Assembly (NCBI GenBank): GCA_038503035.1
Contig: JAVSML010025160.1
Location: 18,258 to 82,257, forward strand
Length of the DNA: 64,000 nucleotides
Source of the DNA: Crocodylus rhombifer
Taxonomy: Eukaryota > Chordata > Crocodylia > Crocodylidae
Direction: 5' to 3'
Shown here: piece after piece, positions 34,131 through 47,330 of the stretch
How the letters are laid out: each line of letters opens with the position of its first letter
Numbering within the stretch: position 1 is the stretch's first letter
Notes under the pieces: generated by a model
The model's database searches: none
The model's input: only the letters and a program-made list of their open reading frames with translations
Told to the model about the DNA's origin: nothing
Made by a program: the position numbers and the translations under genes

Positions 34131-37100
34131 CTCAGATTATTGAAATGAGAAATGTTAAAAAGCCAATTACTTCTATTCATGCCCTTCACATTTTGCATTT
34201 CTTTCAGGTTAGAATAATTCAGTCATTTTTGTCCTTACTTGGTTTACCTTTTCATGTTTTGGCTACAAACACCAGAAGGAAATGTTTGTTTCTCTCTGAA
34301 TCTTTGCACTGATGCTTGAAAAGCTGAGATACGTGTTTCCATTGGGTTTAGTTTTGTATTTGGAGGAAATTAAAATTGACATTAAGGTTTAGATTTGTAT
34401 TCATATTGATCCTTTAAACGGAATTCTATTTTTGCGTAGGCACATTCAGTTCCACATTTTCGAAGACAAGGCAATTATTTTGCCATAGGGAAGTACAGCA
34501 TATTCCTTAGAGCCTCCTTTTCCATTAAGGAAACTGCAAGTGGATCATGACACCCAAACAGAGCTTTACTGACATCAGTGAGATATTTTGCAGGCCTCAG
34601 GCTGTGTCTACATAGCAATATGGGTGTAATCTTTCAGTTACAGTGATCCTTTCAGGGAATCTAAAATATTACAGAATTATTGCTCTTTACCCTATGCCTC
34701 CACAGCAGCCCCATGGATTGGGCTTAAGATTCCCCAAGTTCATTCTCCACCAGAGACCAAACAAAGTTCTAATTCAGAAAGTTATGACAGTATAAAAAGC
34801 AAGGTTTATACAAAGGATATTGTTCTGCAGCTTTAACAGCCACAAAGAACCCCATTCTAATTAGAGTTGGCATTGGTGTTAAGGGGATGGTGACAACTGT
34901 GATTCACCAGTGTTGTACTGCTGCAAAAGATTCATCCCTTAGGTGCCAAAAAATGCCTAGGAAACCTTAGATTAGAGGGGTCAAGAGGCAAACAAATGGG
35001 GACATGGTGCCAGACTGAGAGCAGTGGAGACTGAAATCCTTCTACTTCCCAGGGAAAACATACAGCCCAGAATGTCAAAAACAAGTTTCTGCTGCAAGCC
35101 CCTGACAGTGGTGTGCCTCAGCTCCATTTTGGAGAGACCACCTCCAGAGCAACAGGATAGCTCAGTGGCTAATTCAGTCTTTAGCCTCACTGCTGATACT
35201 GCCAACAAGGCTGCTAATTAGTACTAACTGCAATGGTGGTTTTTGTGATGTGGACAGCTGTTCACTAAGAGCTGGACCGAGACCACCAACTCACTTCAGA
35301 TAGGCCACCAAACAGCTATCTGAGGGTAACCACTAGGTCGCTAGCAACTTGGTTTAGATTCAAACTAGTGACTTAGAGGTGAAAAGGCTCCCTATTCAAT
35401 TACCAGTCCCCTGAGTCATCTAGTCCATGCTCTACAGTTATACAAAAGTGCGAGGGTAAGCAATATCTGCAGAGTTTTTCAGATACTGCATGTGTTCAGG
35501 ATGCTAAAAATATGTATTTTGGAGGGCAGGGTGAAAAAAAAAAAAGCAGATCACCCTAGAGTTATTTTTTTCCTCTCCCCTTCCTTCAGTCTTTTCTACT
35601 TAAAAAAGAAAATCAGAATCAGTACTCCATAATCTTCACTGGCAGGAAATCATTCCCAGTAAAACAAGATAAAGCTTATTTATACATAAAAGCTAACCCC
35701 CCTTTCATTTATTTCAAAGGGACAGCTTTAAGCTCCTAACAAGAGAAAGACTGGATCTTTAAGAATAAACAAGTTCTAATAAACGAACCCTTCTTTGTAC
35801 AGCACCAAAAAAAAAAAGGGGGGGGGCGTACAAAGACAGAATAAGATATCTAAACAAAGCTTCAAACTGCAGACCACAACTCTCAAGCCTTCTACCCATT
35901 GCTTCTTAATCATTGCAGATTTGCTATGAGGTGTCACTGCCCTTTGGTAGCAGGAAGAACAGTATTTTCAATACCACTCCAGAGCTCCAACAGTCTGTTT
36001 TTGTCACCTATCCTGGGATCTGACAACTCTCACCAGGGGCTCAGCTAAACAAGCCTCAAGTTTTTAAACAAACTAGAGTTTAATTGAGAAGCACCTGTGG
36101 TGAGACAGACAGTCTATTGGCATTAGTAGAAAGAAAATTTATCACAGTGAATCATAGAAGCAGGAGCAAAGTTGGGGGAGGGTTCCAGCATACGTCATAC
36201 CTGCAGCACACAGTACTACTTCTTTCATAAAATTCCCTTGAAGAAACATGTAGGATTTGACTAAACCCCATGAAGAGTGTTTTTCCCAACAAGCTGTTCC
36301 CAGGGTGCTGAAAAGCTGTCATTCATAAAAAATTATTGAGGGGGAAGGAGACAGCAAAGGAGAGTTCACAAGGCCACAGACTCCAGTGGAAAACACAGAA
36401 TAAGGCCCTCTGTAAAGCAGGCACCTGTTTAGTACCCACCACAATAGCTTAACTAGAAAGATTAAAGAATCCAAATTGGGGTGGGGGGATAAAGAAAGAA
36501 TAAATAGAAGCTTGTTCTGGTATCAAAATACGTGCTTTAACCCATGGAGTACTGATTCTACATGGGTGTACAGCTCTAGCAATTGGCAAAGCAGAACATG
36601 GATACATTCCCTTTTTTACTTAAGCAGATTTTGGTCCTACGTCACACAGATGTTGATACTATAAACTGACATTTCTCACAGAGAAAGTTAATTACTGGGA
36701 GAAAGTGCTAGATACTTTCCAATAAAGTTAGTTGGGAGGTCTTCCTAGTTTTGATGCAAGAAAAATATCTTCATCTCTTTAAAGCTGTTGTTGACAAAAG
36801 CCTAAAAAGAAGTTTTCAGCTTTGAAATGAAAACTTGATATTAAGTGAAAGTAGATGCCTCCTGCAGAACTATGTTTTAGCCCCCACTACCTTTTTAATT
36901 TAAATACACATTTTAAGCAAGAATTCTGACCAGGAAATCACAATTTAAGGATAGGCAAAGAGACTTAGGGTAGGAGATGGGGAAACAATAATAAATAATT
37001 TCTCTGGGAGTGAGCTGGACTCACTGCAGGATTTTATCAAAGGTGGTTTCACAAGAGGGCACTGCAGGGGAGCCTGAAGTGGCTGAACCAAATGTCACAG

Positions 37101-37689
37101 AACAATGTGGAAAAAACCATGGGTACAATCACATAATAATACAAATTGGCAGGTAAGGGTGGGGATGGTGGTGGTGGTATAGAGACTGGGGTAATGTGAA
37201 AAAACCTTATTTTTATGGTCCTGGCACCTGATATTTGACCATCTCTCTCTTCTCCATTCAGTACTCTCAAGTAAGTATATAAGATCCCTTGATGAACCAA
37301 TTTAAATTGAATTGCATTTCAGTCTTTTCAGGAGAAAAAAGCATGGTCCAGAGAAAGGGCTGGCAGTAAGAGCTGAGAGATACAGCGCAGCACGGCAAAA
37401 TGTAATTTTTTTCTACTTGATTAGAAATTTTAAAAAAGTGAAATCCAACAGTCTAACACAAGCTTTCCCTCCTTCCCCCAAAACATTTTCTTTCTAGAGA
37501 GGCTTATATCTTCTCCTTCTGCCCTCCATTTTTTCTTATATTCCTTTATATGTCATCTCTCCTTTCTCTGGTATTGATTAATGATTTTGCTTGGATTATG
37601 AGTGTGACTTCAAATCTCTCTTTTTTCCCCATTTTTACTTTTTTACTTTCAATTATACACCCATGTAGTTCTTTTCATCCACTGAAGCC
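34131..37689. other. Intergenic DNA with no recognised gene
   Basis: A weak inverted pair (GGCTGTGTCTACATAGC near 34610 and ATGTGGACAGCTG near 35250) might be MITE ends, but the match is poor. Confidence 0.45.
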
Positions 37690-37850
37690 ATGTCAAATCA
37701 CTTTGGAAAAGAATTATGTCATTATCCACATGTAGCAGACAGAGAAACTGAGGAAGATAAGACTTTCCCAAGGTCACACAGCATTTCAGAACAACACTGA
37801 AAAGAAAAACCTTCAGTCCTCCTACTCTCAAATCAGAGTCCTAGCTTGGG
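37690..37850 (+). mobile_element. MIR SINE relic
   Basis: GAGAAACTGAGG is followed by CCCAAGGTCACACAGC at about 37773-37788, the well-known MIR core order, and then a diverged 3' part with TCAGAGTCCTAGC. The orientation is plus. Confidence 0.75.
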
Positions 37851-40800
37851 CTCATGTTGCTTTTTGTTCAGTCCACTGTTTAATTCAATGCACACATCAA
37901 AGAAGTGAAAATCACAACACAAGGTGTTGCATTAAACTCTGAGCTTACAATACTACATTAATATCATGTATACCATGGGCCAGGTATGGCTAAGGAGCAA
38001 GGAGTAAGATAGCTGGTTTCCTCCTTCAACGATAAATTTGCTATCACCCCACTGACATTTAACATTTCTTCTTAATAAATTTGCAAAAATAAACAGAAAG
38101 ATTGTAACATTACTAGGGTCTCTCCTTCTATATGGTTATGCCATCCAATTTTTTTGGTGGCTGCGCCATAGTCTCTCCCCAAAGAATGTCTTCTCTGTCT
38201 CTTCTCTAGCTTCTGCCTTGCCTACCACAAGTGGCTTACATTGCAAAAAAAAAAGACCAACCAGTTCTTTATCAAATGTAATGGATCCAAAATAATTATT
38301 CATTAAATCAATTTAGCATAATTTAAGTATACAAGCATCAAAGCGTAAATAGAAATAACCATGAAATATGCAAATTGTAAATAAAGTTCCTATATTGATA
38401 AGCATTAAAAAGCTCAAATAGGTTGTCTTTTTTGAATCTACATGTTGTTTTCCATTCCTAAACTTTAAGTAGTTTGTAATACAAGGATTTAAAACAAAAG
38501 CTCAACACTTAAAAAAACCCTAGAAGTAATTTCATTACCTTTATATGTTAACCCAGTTAGTATATGCATTTGAAAATTCTTACTGTATTAAAAAAGTAAA
38601 AGCTGCAAATTGTTGAAGACATAATATATTGTTTATATATTACAATATATACCTTCTATTTGAAGTTACTATGTCTACGTAGACAGCAGTGAACTATTTA
38701 AACATATTGCTACTGTATTTACTTGCTTACCATGCACACCTCTCCCTACTCCCCAGTATCAGGCCCCCAAAATTAGGTTGCATGGCCTTAAGCAGGAAAA
38801 TAAATTTTTCTTTGCTGGAATAGTAGCTAGCCTGGACACTGCGCATGCTATGCAGCTGCCAAGATGTCTGCCTCTTGGCTGGCTCAGCAAGCAGAAGGGT
38901 CAGAGTTTCATGTTAACCCTCTCAGAGCTGTAGTTATTGGATTAGCATGATAGCTTGTGTCTGGAGCAGCATGCAAGCTGCTTGTAGAACCTTGGTGATG
39001 CTCATGGTGTGGAAACACTTTATTTACAGGACTTTATATAAAGAACTACTTACAGTACAGAACTAAGAGTGCGGACGGAAGTGACAATTTTTGCCTGATC
39101 TGACCACAAAAAGCAGTTTATAGCTGTGACCAAACAAGTACATGGCTGCAGACAGCTTAAAAAATGGATGATTGGGTGAGAATCAGATGCCCCCCCCCCG
39201 CCATTGCATGAAGTCTCAGATAAAAATGTTACAAAATGTATCATCTTTTGTAACTTATGTCTGCCAAGCTCCCAACCTGTCACTGTTTTCAGAATGGGGA
39301 GAGGGAAAGGGAGCAGAGGGAGTTCAGTCTGGGGCGGGGGTTCAGTCCCCCTGGAGGGTGGGGTGGATGTATTGCAGCCCCACCCCTGAGGAGGGGAGGG
39401 GGCTCCAGTTCACCTGTCACCACTCTTTAAGCACCAGCTGGGACCCCAATAATTCCCATTATGAAGACAGCAAACACTGGCAGAGAGCCTGGCCATTGCT
39501 ATTGGAACTTGGCTGCAGGCTCCCAGCCACAGCTGGATTCACACCCTCTCCCAATCCCCCCCGAACCAGCAGTGAACTTCTGTTTGGTCTGGGGTTACAA
39601 TGAAACCTGTAATGCTTTGTAGAAATCATTCTGAGATACAACTGGAGCTGCACTTCTGTCTGCACCCTATAATCCTGCTACTACCTTTGCAAAAGTCTGG
39701 GGCTTAACTTTGTGTTAAACTGAGTAAGTCCTTCTGTGTCCCGGATATGTGGCATCTCAGCAGGAACTTCCATATTTTCTGGACACTGCCTTCCAAAAAC
39801 AAACTGAATGTCTTATTTGGGGTCACATGTGAGAAAATATGGTCTTCGTAATTTTTATGTTTCACAACTGACACACTCAATGAGATGTGTTGGACCATTC
39901 ACACCTCTCAGAGCCAGTTTTAGGTTGTTTTCAGACTCAGAACTGATGCTCCCTTTTCTTCTGGCCCTAGTCCACCCCCTCTGCTTTTCCCTATATCCAA
40001 TGGCTCAGATCTTTGTTTTCTACATTCAAGTTGGGCAGCTTCCTGATCCAAGCTATATGAATAACAGGAGAGAGATCCCTGAAAGCACAAAAGATATTAT
40101 CTTTCTACTTTTTCTTATGTCCCCAGCATTATGGTGGATGGGGCAACAATTATAGAGACTTCCTGCTTGGCCCCTAAAGTGCTTGAGTGAAACTGAAATG
40201 TGCAAAAACGCAGTTACTGAACTCTACTGGGCATGTGTGAGCAGAGACTTTCTGAAAGTATAGGACTTGAGAACAGCAGAAGGTATATCCCAAAGGGAAG
40301 TCTTTGTCTCCAACAAATTTCAAGTCCTTACTCCAATGAACGAAGGTACTAAAGCTTTGCAATTAAATAGTTGGAAGATTTTTTTAAAATATGATCAAAT
40401 AAACATCTTGCTTTTCTCAATGTATTCTTAAAAACTGCTGGATTACTGTAGCCAAGACTTTACAAACAGAATTCTTCCTGAGATAAAAACATACACCTGT
40501 ATACTAAAATTTTGGCAAATTTATTAGCAACTGAAAAAAGAGAAAGTGATAAACAACTTTAAATGTAGATGTGGTTACCAGGTTCACCTTCACTTGACAG
40601 AAGAATTTATGGCTTAGTGACCTTGCAGCATAAGATTTAGTAGTATTATCCACGTTAGAAAGACCCCATATGCATCCTTATTAAACAGAAATCACAACAC
40701 AATTTGGAACAACACTGAGGGAAATTGGGAAATCACCTAGATACATATTTAAAGACTTACAAATGCTTGATCTTTAAAGCAGTTTTATCAGAACCTTGGA

Positions 40801-43183
40801 CAGCACTGAGGGGAACTATAACTGTGGGACTTTACCTCAGGTACTGTGGACACTGGTATCCCAAAAGACCATCTCAACATTCAAAACAGTACATACCTTA
40901 AATATACATAAAGAACTGTGGTATGTAGTAACAAGAACTTCTTACTGTTAAAGTGATGCATACCCTAAAATGAAGTGTTATTGAATATTTAAAATTTGGA
41001 TAAAGGAAAAATACATAATTTTGATTCTTCTCCAGTCTTCTGTAATAACTAGTTCTGCTTTTATGAGATACCAAGCAAAAACAATGTGATTCACTGTAAG
41101 AGATATAAAACTATCTGTTAGAGACTACTCATCTGGACTTCAGGGGGTTAAAGCCGTTTGTTGTACATTTGTTTGTTTTTTAATCAGAAAGAGATTATTT
41201 TTTCTAGGAAGTCAAATGCACATCAAAACAGGAAACAAAAATTGTGGTTATCACAAGAAGTGTCTGCGATTTGTTTATTTATATTGAAAAAAATTAGAAA
41301 TAAGGCCATAGTACACATGCTACCTAGAACACAAAGTTAACATTTATTAAAAAGTGCACTATAAAAAGTTTACAAGTATTCTACTTTTAAGTACCAAAAT
41401 GCTGTTAAAATCCATCCACTCATTACTATGAAAATCCCGCTACCCATTTACTTTTAACAAAAATAGACCTAAAAAAAAAGACCCTGATTACTTTTGTTTG
41501 AAAGCTCTTGAAAGCAATAAGATGGTCACAAGACTTGATCCGACTGCTCTGCCTCTTTACAAACTCAATAAGGCTTGCTTTTTATGACTGATTGGTCTGC
41601 TGTATTAATCCCTTAGCATATAAAACAAGCTCCTTGGTGGCTGGAACTCCATTGGAGGAGGACAGGGAAGCTGCTGTGTTCTGAGAACTGATCCATCCAG
41701 GAAAATCAAAAGCCAGCCACTCACAATACAGTAATCAACATGTTTTCCACTATGAAAGCCCTACATTTCCCCATTTAGAAAACACAACTATTACTCCATT
41801 ATGTATTGCCACAAAACCCCCTTTTATTTATTTGTGCTCATTATTATTTGGCTTATACTTATGAGTTGTGTGTATTCCATTGGTGGGCATACAACCATTG
41901 AGTTAAAAAAAAGTGTCTATTCCAAACCAGTTAAAAGGAAAAGGGGACTCCCACTGTTTTTTTCCACAAGCTAAGTTTTATGTGGATTTGCTTTGTTAAC
42001 TCTTTATCACACCAGATAGAACATACTTTATTTTTACTTTCCTGTCTGGCTCATTTTCCATCAAAAATGAGTTTTGTTCATGTTACATTACCAATATAAA
42101 TTATTTTAACAACACTTTAAGAAAAAATAACAACTTCCTAAGATTTTACTGCTGCCAAATGTAAAACACTTCCCCTTTACTTTCAAACACACTTAAAAAG
42201 CAAAACCTTCATCAAAGTTGATTTTTAATATTACATTTAAGTATTAATGTTATGCATAAGCTTTGAGTAAAAATAATTGAAAAGGATTGTTTTGTTAACT
42301 GTGCAATGGTTGACATACTTCAGTGCCATGAGGATAAAAAACAAAACCCACAATGCTTATCTTTAGTAGTTAAACTATTAAAGAAGCTACATTTTAAACA
42401 AGAACTATAAGTTTTATGGAAATCATTGAGAAACTCCAACCAGCTATCCTTATTTTATTCAACTGGATGTAATATTGAATTTTAAACTGAAGAGATGAAG
42501 CAACTCTATAAAATTCTTCCTGTACTTTGTCAAACTTTTATTTTGTCAAATAAGAATTTAGAATGAGCAGTTCTTTGAGAGACAGCAGTAGAATATGCAG
42601 TGTGAATGAAATCACCACCAAGTACTAATTTGTGTTCTGTTTAATGCACCAGGAACTAGGTTTCCTAATTTCTAAAGCAACTGTTTGGGACATGAAGGGT
42701 TAATCATGCACTTCTCCCCCTCACCCCTCTCATTCATGTCACATTCCACAGTGGCAGGGGCCAACAACAATATAGGAGGGTACCTAAAATGAAGAGGCAG
42801 GGCCTTCTATTCTTCTGCCTCTCTTGAATTAATTAACTGGAAATGAGTTTTGTCAATGTTTTGGGAAGGCAGAGGGGTGAAAAGAAACTGCTAGAATTAA
42901 TCACAGTGAGAAACTACCTCTTCAACAGGCAGCCAGAGTTCAGAAAACTCATGAGAAGTACAAAATAAAAGGAAAGTGGGCTGACTTACCATCCAAAGGA
43001 ATAAATACAATTCAAACAAACACCCAAATCTCCAAAACAGAGACATGCCCCACTGCAGAGGAATGTAGCATCTGTTACCACAACAGCTTCAACTTTGCTT
43101 TTAACATACTTTACAGGAGTAGAGTATATTCTGCTTTTTCTACAAGGTAGAAAAGACAGCTTATTAGTCATTAAAAAATACAG
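37851..43183. other. Intergenic DNA downstream of ATXN10
   Basis: AT-rich sequence with no recognised gene or clear repeat ends. A GC-rich patch at 39290-39560 has overlapping frames on both strands that look random. Confidence 0.5.
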
Positions 43184-43213
43184 AAGACAACACTAATGCA
43201 ATTTCTCATTAAC

Positions 43214-43219
43214 TTTAAT
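43214..43219 (-). terminator. Candidate ATXN10 polyadenylation signal (ATTAAA)
   Basis: TTTAAT on the plus strand reads ATTAAA on the minus strand, about 320 bp after the stop codon. A TGTTGTCTT stretch follows on the minus strand near 43180-43197, as expected for the downstream element. It is the nearest good signal; later ones exist near 42454, so the true 3' end may be longer. Confidence 0.35.
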
Positions 43220-43536
43220 ATATTAAATACAACTATTTAAACACTCCAGTTTAAAGTACTCATTCATCTACTTTTCTATTAATGAAACAAAGAAATAATC
43301 AAATTTTAGTGCATCTCCAAGTTCTGAATAAAGGTAGTTGTATTTACCCTAGAATTCATGATTTACAAACATGTCTTCATTTACAGAATTGCTCTCACCA
43401 TTATTCTTTTGACAGTTTCTCTGTAAAAGGACATTATACTTTGAGAAGGTTGGAACTAAAATTGAAAAATGGGCAATCTTAACAAGAGTTTCCCATTGTA
43501 TTAGTTAAGAAATACCCTCCTTATGAGCTGCAGTCC

Positions 43537-43736
43537 TTATTTGGTTGTTCCTGATGATGGTTTTTTCTTAGATTTCAGAAGTAGCTTCTCATCTCGTTTC
43601 TCAATCTCCAAACCCATGTTCTCAAGGATGGAATTGTCTGCCAGACCCTGTTGCTCCATCCGTGCAATAAGTGCTTGGTTTCTTTTATTTTGCTCTGTCA
43701 GATTTCGGATTGTGTATACTGCCCATTGATTCACAA
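43537..43736 (-). CDS. ATXN10: ATXN10 (ataxin-10) terminal coding exon
   Basis: The minus strand encodes the C-terminus of ataxin-10, an armadillo-repeat cytoplasmic protein linked to neuron survival and O-GlcNAc transferase. The diagnostic stretch is NQWAVYTIRNLTEQN, followed by QALIARMEQQGLADNS and a lysine-rich tail ending TTK. This matches the family's C-terminal domain in order and spacing. The stop TAA is at 43537-43539. The exon start is set by the acceptor TTTGATAG just before 43736; the first two bases finish a codon begun in the preceding exon. The acceptor has a weak pyrimidine tract. The preceding exons must lie at higher coordinates; none was recognised up to 64000. The frame is intact. 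Confidence 0.9.
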
Positions 43737-44603
43737 CTATCAAAGTATGTTAAGGAATTTCACAGACACAATCAAATGCAAATATTAAGAGCATTAAAAA
43801 ATAAGCAAATAATAAGAACACTAATTTAAAAAATGTAGAGTTTAGTTGAAAAAGACATTCAGACATTTTGTTAACCTTCAATACTTGCCAAAGTACTTAT
43901 TACAGATAAGGAACTTAAATTGCCATCAACCAAGTTAACCATATTCTGAATTAAACATATTAATGACATAAAAACTGAAGGACGCTTTTGAAAAGTAAAA
44001 GTAAAAAACCAATTTTTTAAATCAAAGCTACGAGCAATGGAAATGTTTCCATAATTGTTCTAATAAAAAGCTAACAAATTCATTGTAGCTTTTATACCTT
44101 GCACGTTGCAGCATTGTGTATTCAAGAACCTGAAAATGAAACAAGTTGGAAATCTCTGTAAAGAATGAAGCTGAAAATTTTTTAACATGTGCACGTTGAG
44201 GAAGCATTCACAAAAGAAAATAAACAAACAATATTAACAAGGAAATTATACTCATTTGTAAAATTTATTGATGCTAATAATTATCTGTACCATTAGTATG
44301 CCTGGAAGCTCATTTTTTAAAAGTACTACTTAATTTCAAGTTGGAGTAAGCCAAATTCTTTTCCTCTTTTAATAAGAGTTGGACATTGGCATGAGAGGTC
44401 ATAAATTTGAGCCCATAGCACAAGTGCTCGCAGCACAGCCCTGTCAAATTCCAATGAATCTGCAAATTCTGCTAAATATGTTATCACACAAGGACACAAA
44501 AAAGGAAGGCAATATCTCTAACATAAATCTACTGATAAAACTGATGCCACTGATATGTAGTTCCTGCAGAGAGGCTAATATCTGAACAGGTACAAGACAA
44601 CTA
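43737..44603 (-). other. Start of ATXN10 last intron (3' end of intron), no other feature
   Basis: By inference all sequence above 43737 is ATXN10 intron. This AT-rich part shows nothing else. Confidence 0.6.
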
Positions 44604-44978
44604 CAGTAAAAGCTGCCTTAATCAGCAGTTTACAAGCCAGCACACTCTATTAACCAGTATGCCAGCTTGTATAAAAGTGAAACCAGAAGTGCACACCATG
44701 GCACTTCCGGTTTCACTGAGCCCCCACGGCCCGGGACAAAGCAGCCTGCACTGCTGAGTCCCCATGGCCTGGGGCACAGCAACCTGTGTGGGCCCACCTC
44801 CCTGTCCCTCGGGGCCTGTGGGAGGGTTGGAGACGCAGTGGGAGAAACGGCCATGCAACGGGAGAAGTGGCAGCCCGAACAGGCAAAGTCGCCTGTTCAG
44901 GCCTCTCAATTAACTGGCATGTTTTGTTATCCGGCACCTCCCATTCCCCATGGGTATTGGATAACAAAGCTTTTGCTG
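44604..44978. mobile_element. Tigger/pogo-like MITE, 375 bp
   Basis: The left end CAGTAAAAGCTGCCTTAATC and the inverted right end CAGCAAAAGCTTTGTTATCC form the inverted repeats. TA lies on both sides (44602-44603 and 44979-44980), the mariner/pogo target duplication. A TTATCCGG word near 44928 is common in Tigger-type ends. The GC-rich middle has no transposase. Confidence 0.78.
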
Positions 44979-45170
44979 TACTAATGTGGTTGCTCCCTCC
45001 AGGCCTGGATTGAGGCACATGTCAGGGTTTAAATTTCCAGAATCATCAATGAAGCTGTTTCTACAAAATAAACGTCACAGATCTCTTGAAGTGTCAGAGA
45101 TGCTAGTACCAATTCCTTAACTGAAAAGCTGTTATGGTATCATCTTTTCCAAGACACCCCTACTGGCGGC

Positions 45171-46440
45171 AGCAGCCTCCTGTCATCCGGTGCACGGATC
45201 GGGGGCTTGCCTGAACCCCTGGGGAGGGCTGCGGGGCTGTGCCAGACTCCTTCCAGAGGTGCAGGCCCCCAACCTATGTGCTAGACACACAGAGACTGCT
45301 GCTACTGCTGCCTGGGACATGAGGCTTGCGCCATCTGGCTGGGCCACTTCTGTGCAGGCAGGACCCAAGCTGGTGTGGCCAGAGGTCAGTGAGTGGCACG
45401 CAGCCCTGGGTGACAACCCAGAGCTGCTCGAAAGCACATGGCCCTGTGCCACACTGGGCTGCAGCAGTGCACTGTGACAGAGGCTGCACGGATACCTGGC
45501 AGCTGCGGCCGAGCTGCACTGCCCCCCCATTATGTAGGGGGCTGTGCCATGAGGCCAAAAGCACAGCTGCTGTTGCTGGTAAGCTGCAGGGAGGAGCTGC
45601 AGCCAGGTGGGGAGCATGTGGGGCGGGGGCTGGCACTGCCCATGGGCTGAGTGGGGGGGCTATTGCTGAGCAGGGAGGCGAGTGAGGGGAGCTGGTCCCT
45701 GGTAGGAGAGGCAGCCTAAGCATCTGCTCATCTGGGGCACAGATACAGAGGCTTGCACCCCTGGGAGGGCTGCCAGGCTGTGCTGGACTTCTCCTGGGGA
45801 TGCAAGCCCCCGGATCTGCACACCAGATGTGGGGAAGCTCCCGCTGCTGCTTGCAATAGGTGGCAGCAGTAATTTTCTCTGGTGCTGGGCACAGCCTGCA
45901 CCCAGTGCCAGGTGACAAGGCAGTCTTCTCTATTCCAGGTGCAGATCTGGGGGCTTGCACCCCTGGGAGGACTGATGGGATGTACCGGACTCCTCCTGGG
46001 GATGTGAGCCAGCAGATTTGTGCAGATGAGAGGAGGCTTATGCTGCAGCAGCAGCAGCAATCTTGTCTGGCTCTGGGTGCAGCCTGCACCTAGTACCAGT
46101 CCCAGATGGGAGAGGCAACTTGAGCTTCCTCTCATCCGGGGCACAGATCCAGGGGGCTCACACCCCTGGGAGGGCTGTGCTGGACTCCTCATGGAGGTGT
46201 GAGCCCCTGGATCTGCATGGCAGATGAGGGGAAGCTCCTGCTGCTGCCTGGGACAAGCAGCAGTGGCAATTTTCTCTGGTTCTGGGCGCCAGTCCCAGGT
46301 GACAGGGCAGCCTCTTCTCATCTGGGGCACAGATCTGGGGGCAAACCAATAGGAGGGCTCCTGCGCTATGCTGGACTCCTCCCAGGGTTGTGAGCCCCAG
46401 GATCTGTGATACATATGAGAGGAGGCTGCTGCTGCCAGCA
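45171..46440. repeat. Tandem repeat, about 200-bp unit, expanded inside a MITE
   Basis: Units begin at a TCTGGGGCACAGAT-like word at 45731, about 45933, about 46135 and 46321, giving periods of 202, 202 and 186 bp. Each unit holds GGGGCTTGCACCCCTGGGAG, then GGATCTGCA, GAGGAGGCT, CTGCTGCTGCCTGGGAC and TTTTCTCTGG. A more diverged unit starts near 45185. One copy of the same unit lies in the MITE at 9396-10282 and another near 46900-47040. Long frames across it on both strands are periodic by-products. Confidence 0.8.
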
Positions 46441-46446
46441 AGTGTC

Positions 46447-47330
46447 AGCACTTTTTTTTTGAACAGTTTGAAGTGCAGTTTCCCAGAAACCTCTGCACCT
46501 ATCCCCTTGAAACTTGGCAGGCTTCATGCCCTCAGAAGGGGCTACCAGTCCTGCAGTTTTCATCCATATCAGACAAGGAATGACAACATTTTAGGCATTT
46601 TTATGATTCCCCATTATAGCCTATGAGTGAAATGTCAAAATAGTTATGATGAAACAAAACAAGACAGTGTTTCGAAACAAAATGAAATGACAAATGAAAC
46701 ACTGCACTCTGAGTTGCTCCACAGCCCCATGAAGCTCAGCTCAGTAGGGAGTGCAGTGCCAGCTCTGCCTGCCTCCCACTGCTGGGCTGTGCTCTGATTG
46801 GCTCCACCAGACCCATGGAGCTCAGCCCAGTGGCATGAGGCGGGCAGTCGGGGCTGCACTCTCCCGCCCACTGCTGGGCTGAGCTCCATGGAGCCCGACA
46901 CTGGGCACAGGCTGCACCCAGCACCGGTCCTAGGCAGCAGTGGCAGCCTCCTGTCATCTGGTGCAGATCCGGGGGTTGCACCCCCGGAAGGAGTCCAGCA
47001 CAGGCCCACAGCCCTCCTGGGGGTGCGATGACAGGAAGCTGCTGCTCCCGACAAATTTTGCTTTCAAGATTTGAGGTGCAGCTTCTGAGAAACCTCTGCA
47101 CCTGTCTCCTTGAAACTTGGCAGGCTTCATGCCCTCAGAAAGGGCTACCATCCCTGCAATTTTCATTCAAATCAGGCAAGGAATGACAAAGTTTTAGGGA
47201 TTTCATGATTCCCCATTATAGCCTATGGGCGAAATGTCGAAATAGTTTTGACAAAACAAAACAAGATAGTGCTTTGAAACAAAATGAAATGACAAATGAA
47301 ACACTGTCCCTTCAAAACAGTATTTTTGGA
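46447..47330 (+). mobile_element. Two head-to-tail hAT MITE cores next to the tandem repeat
   Basis: Core copies (AACAGTTTGAAGTGCAG..., CTTGAAACTTGGCAGGCTTC, CCCCATTATAGCCTATG) occur at 46447-46630 and about 47060-47230. Each is followed by the same sub-terminal AACAAAATGAAATGACAAAT stretch. Between them lies the GC-rich segment and one 200-bp unit. The inverted repeat TAGGGCTGTG itself is not seen at either end. The orientation is opposite to the 9396-10282 copy. Confidence 0.7.

Noticed and set aside
34608..35262. Possible MITE with GGCTGTGTCTACAT and inverted CAGCTGTCCACAT ends
   Set aside because: The end match is weak and the flanks show no duplication, so it was not listed as an element.
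1..43500. let-7 microRNA genes expected somewhere near ATXN10 in vertebrates
   Set aside because: No GAGGTAGTAGGTTG-like sequence or its complement was seen in the window.
45274..46441. 271- and 237-codon minus-strand frames
   Set aside because: They lie over the ~200-bp tandem repeat and reflect its periodicity; composition is low and repeated.
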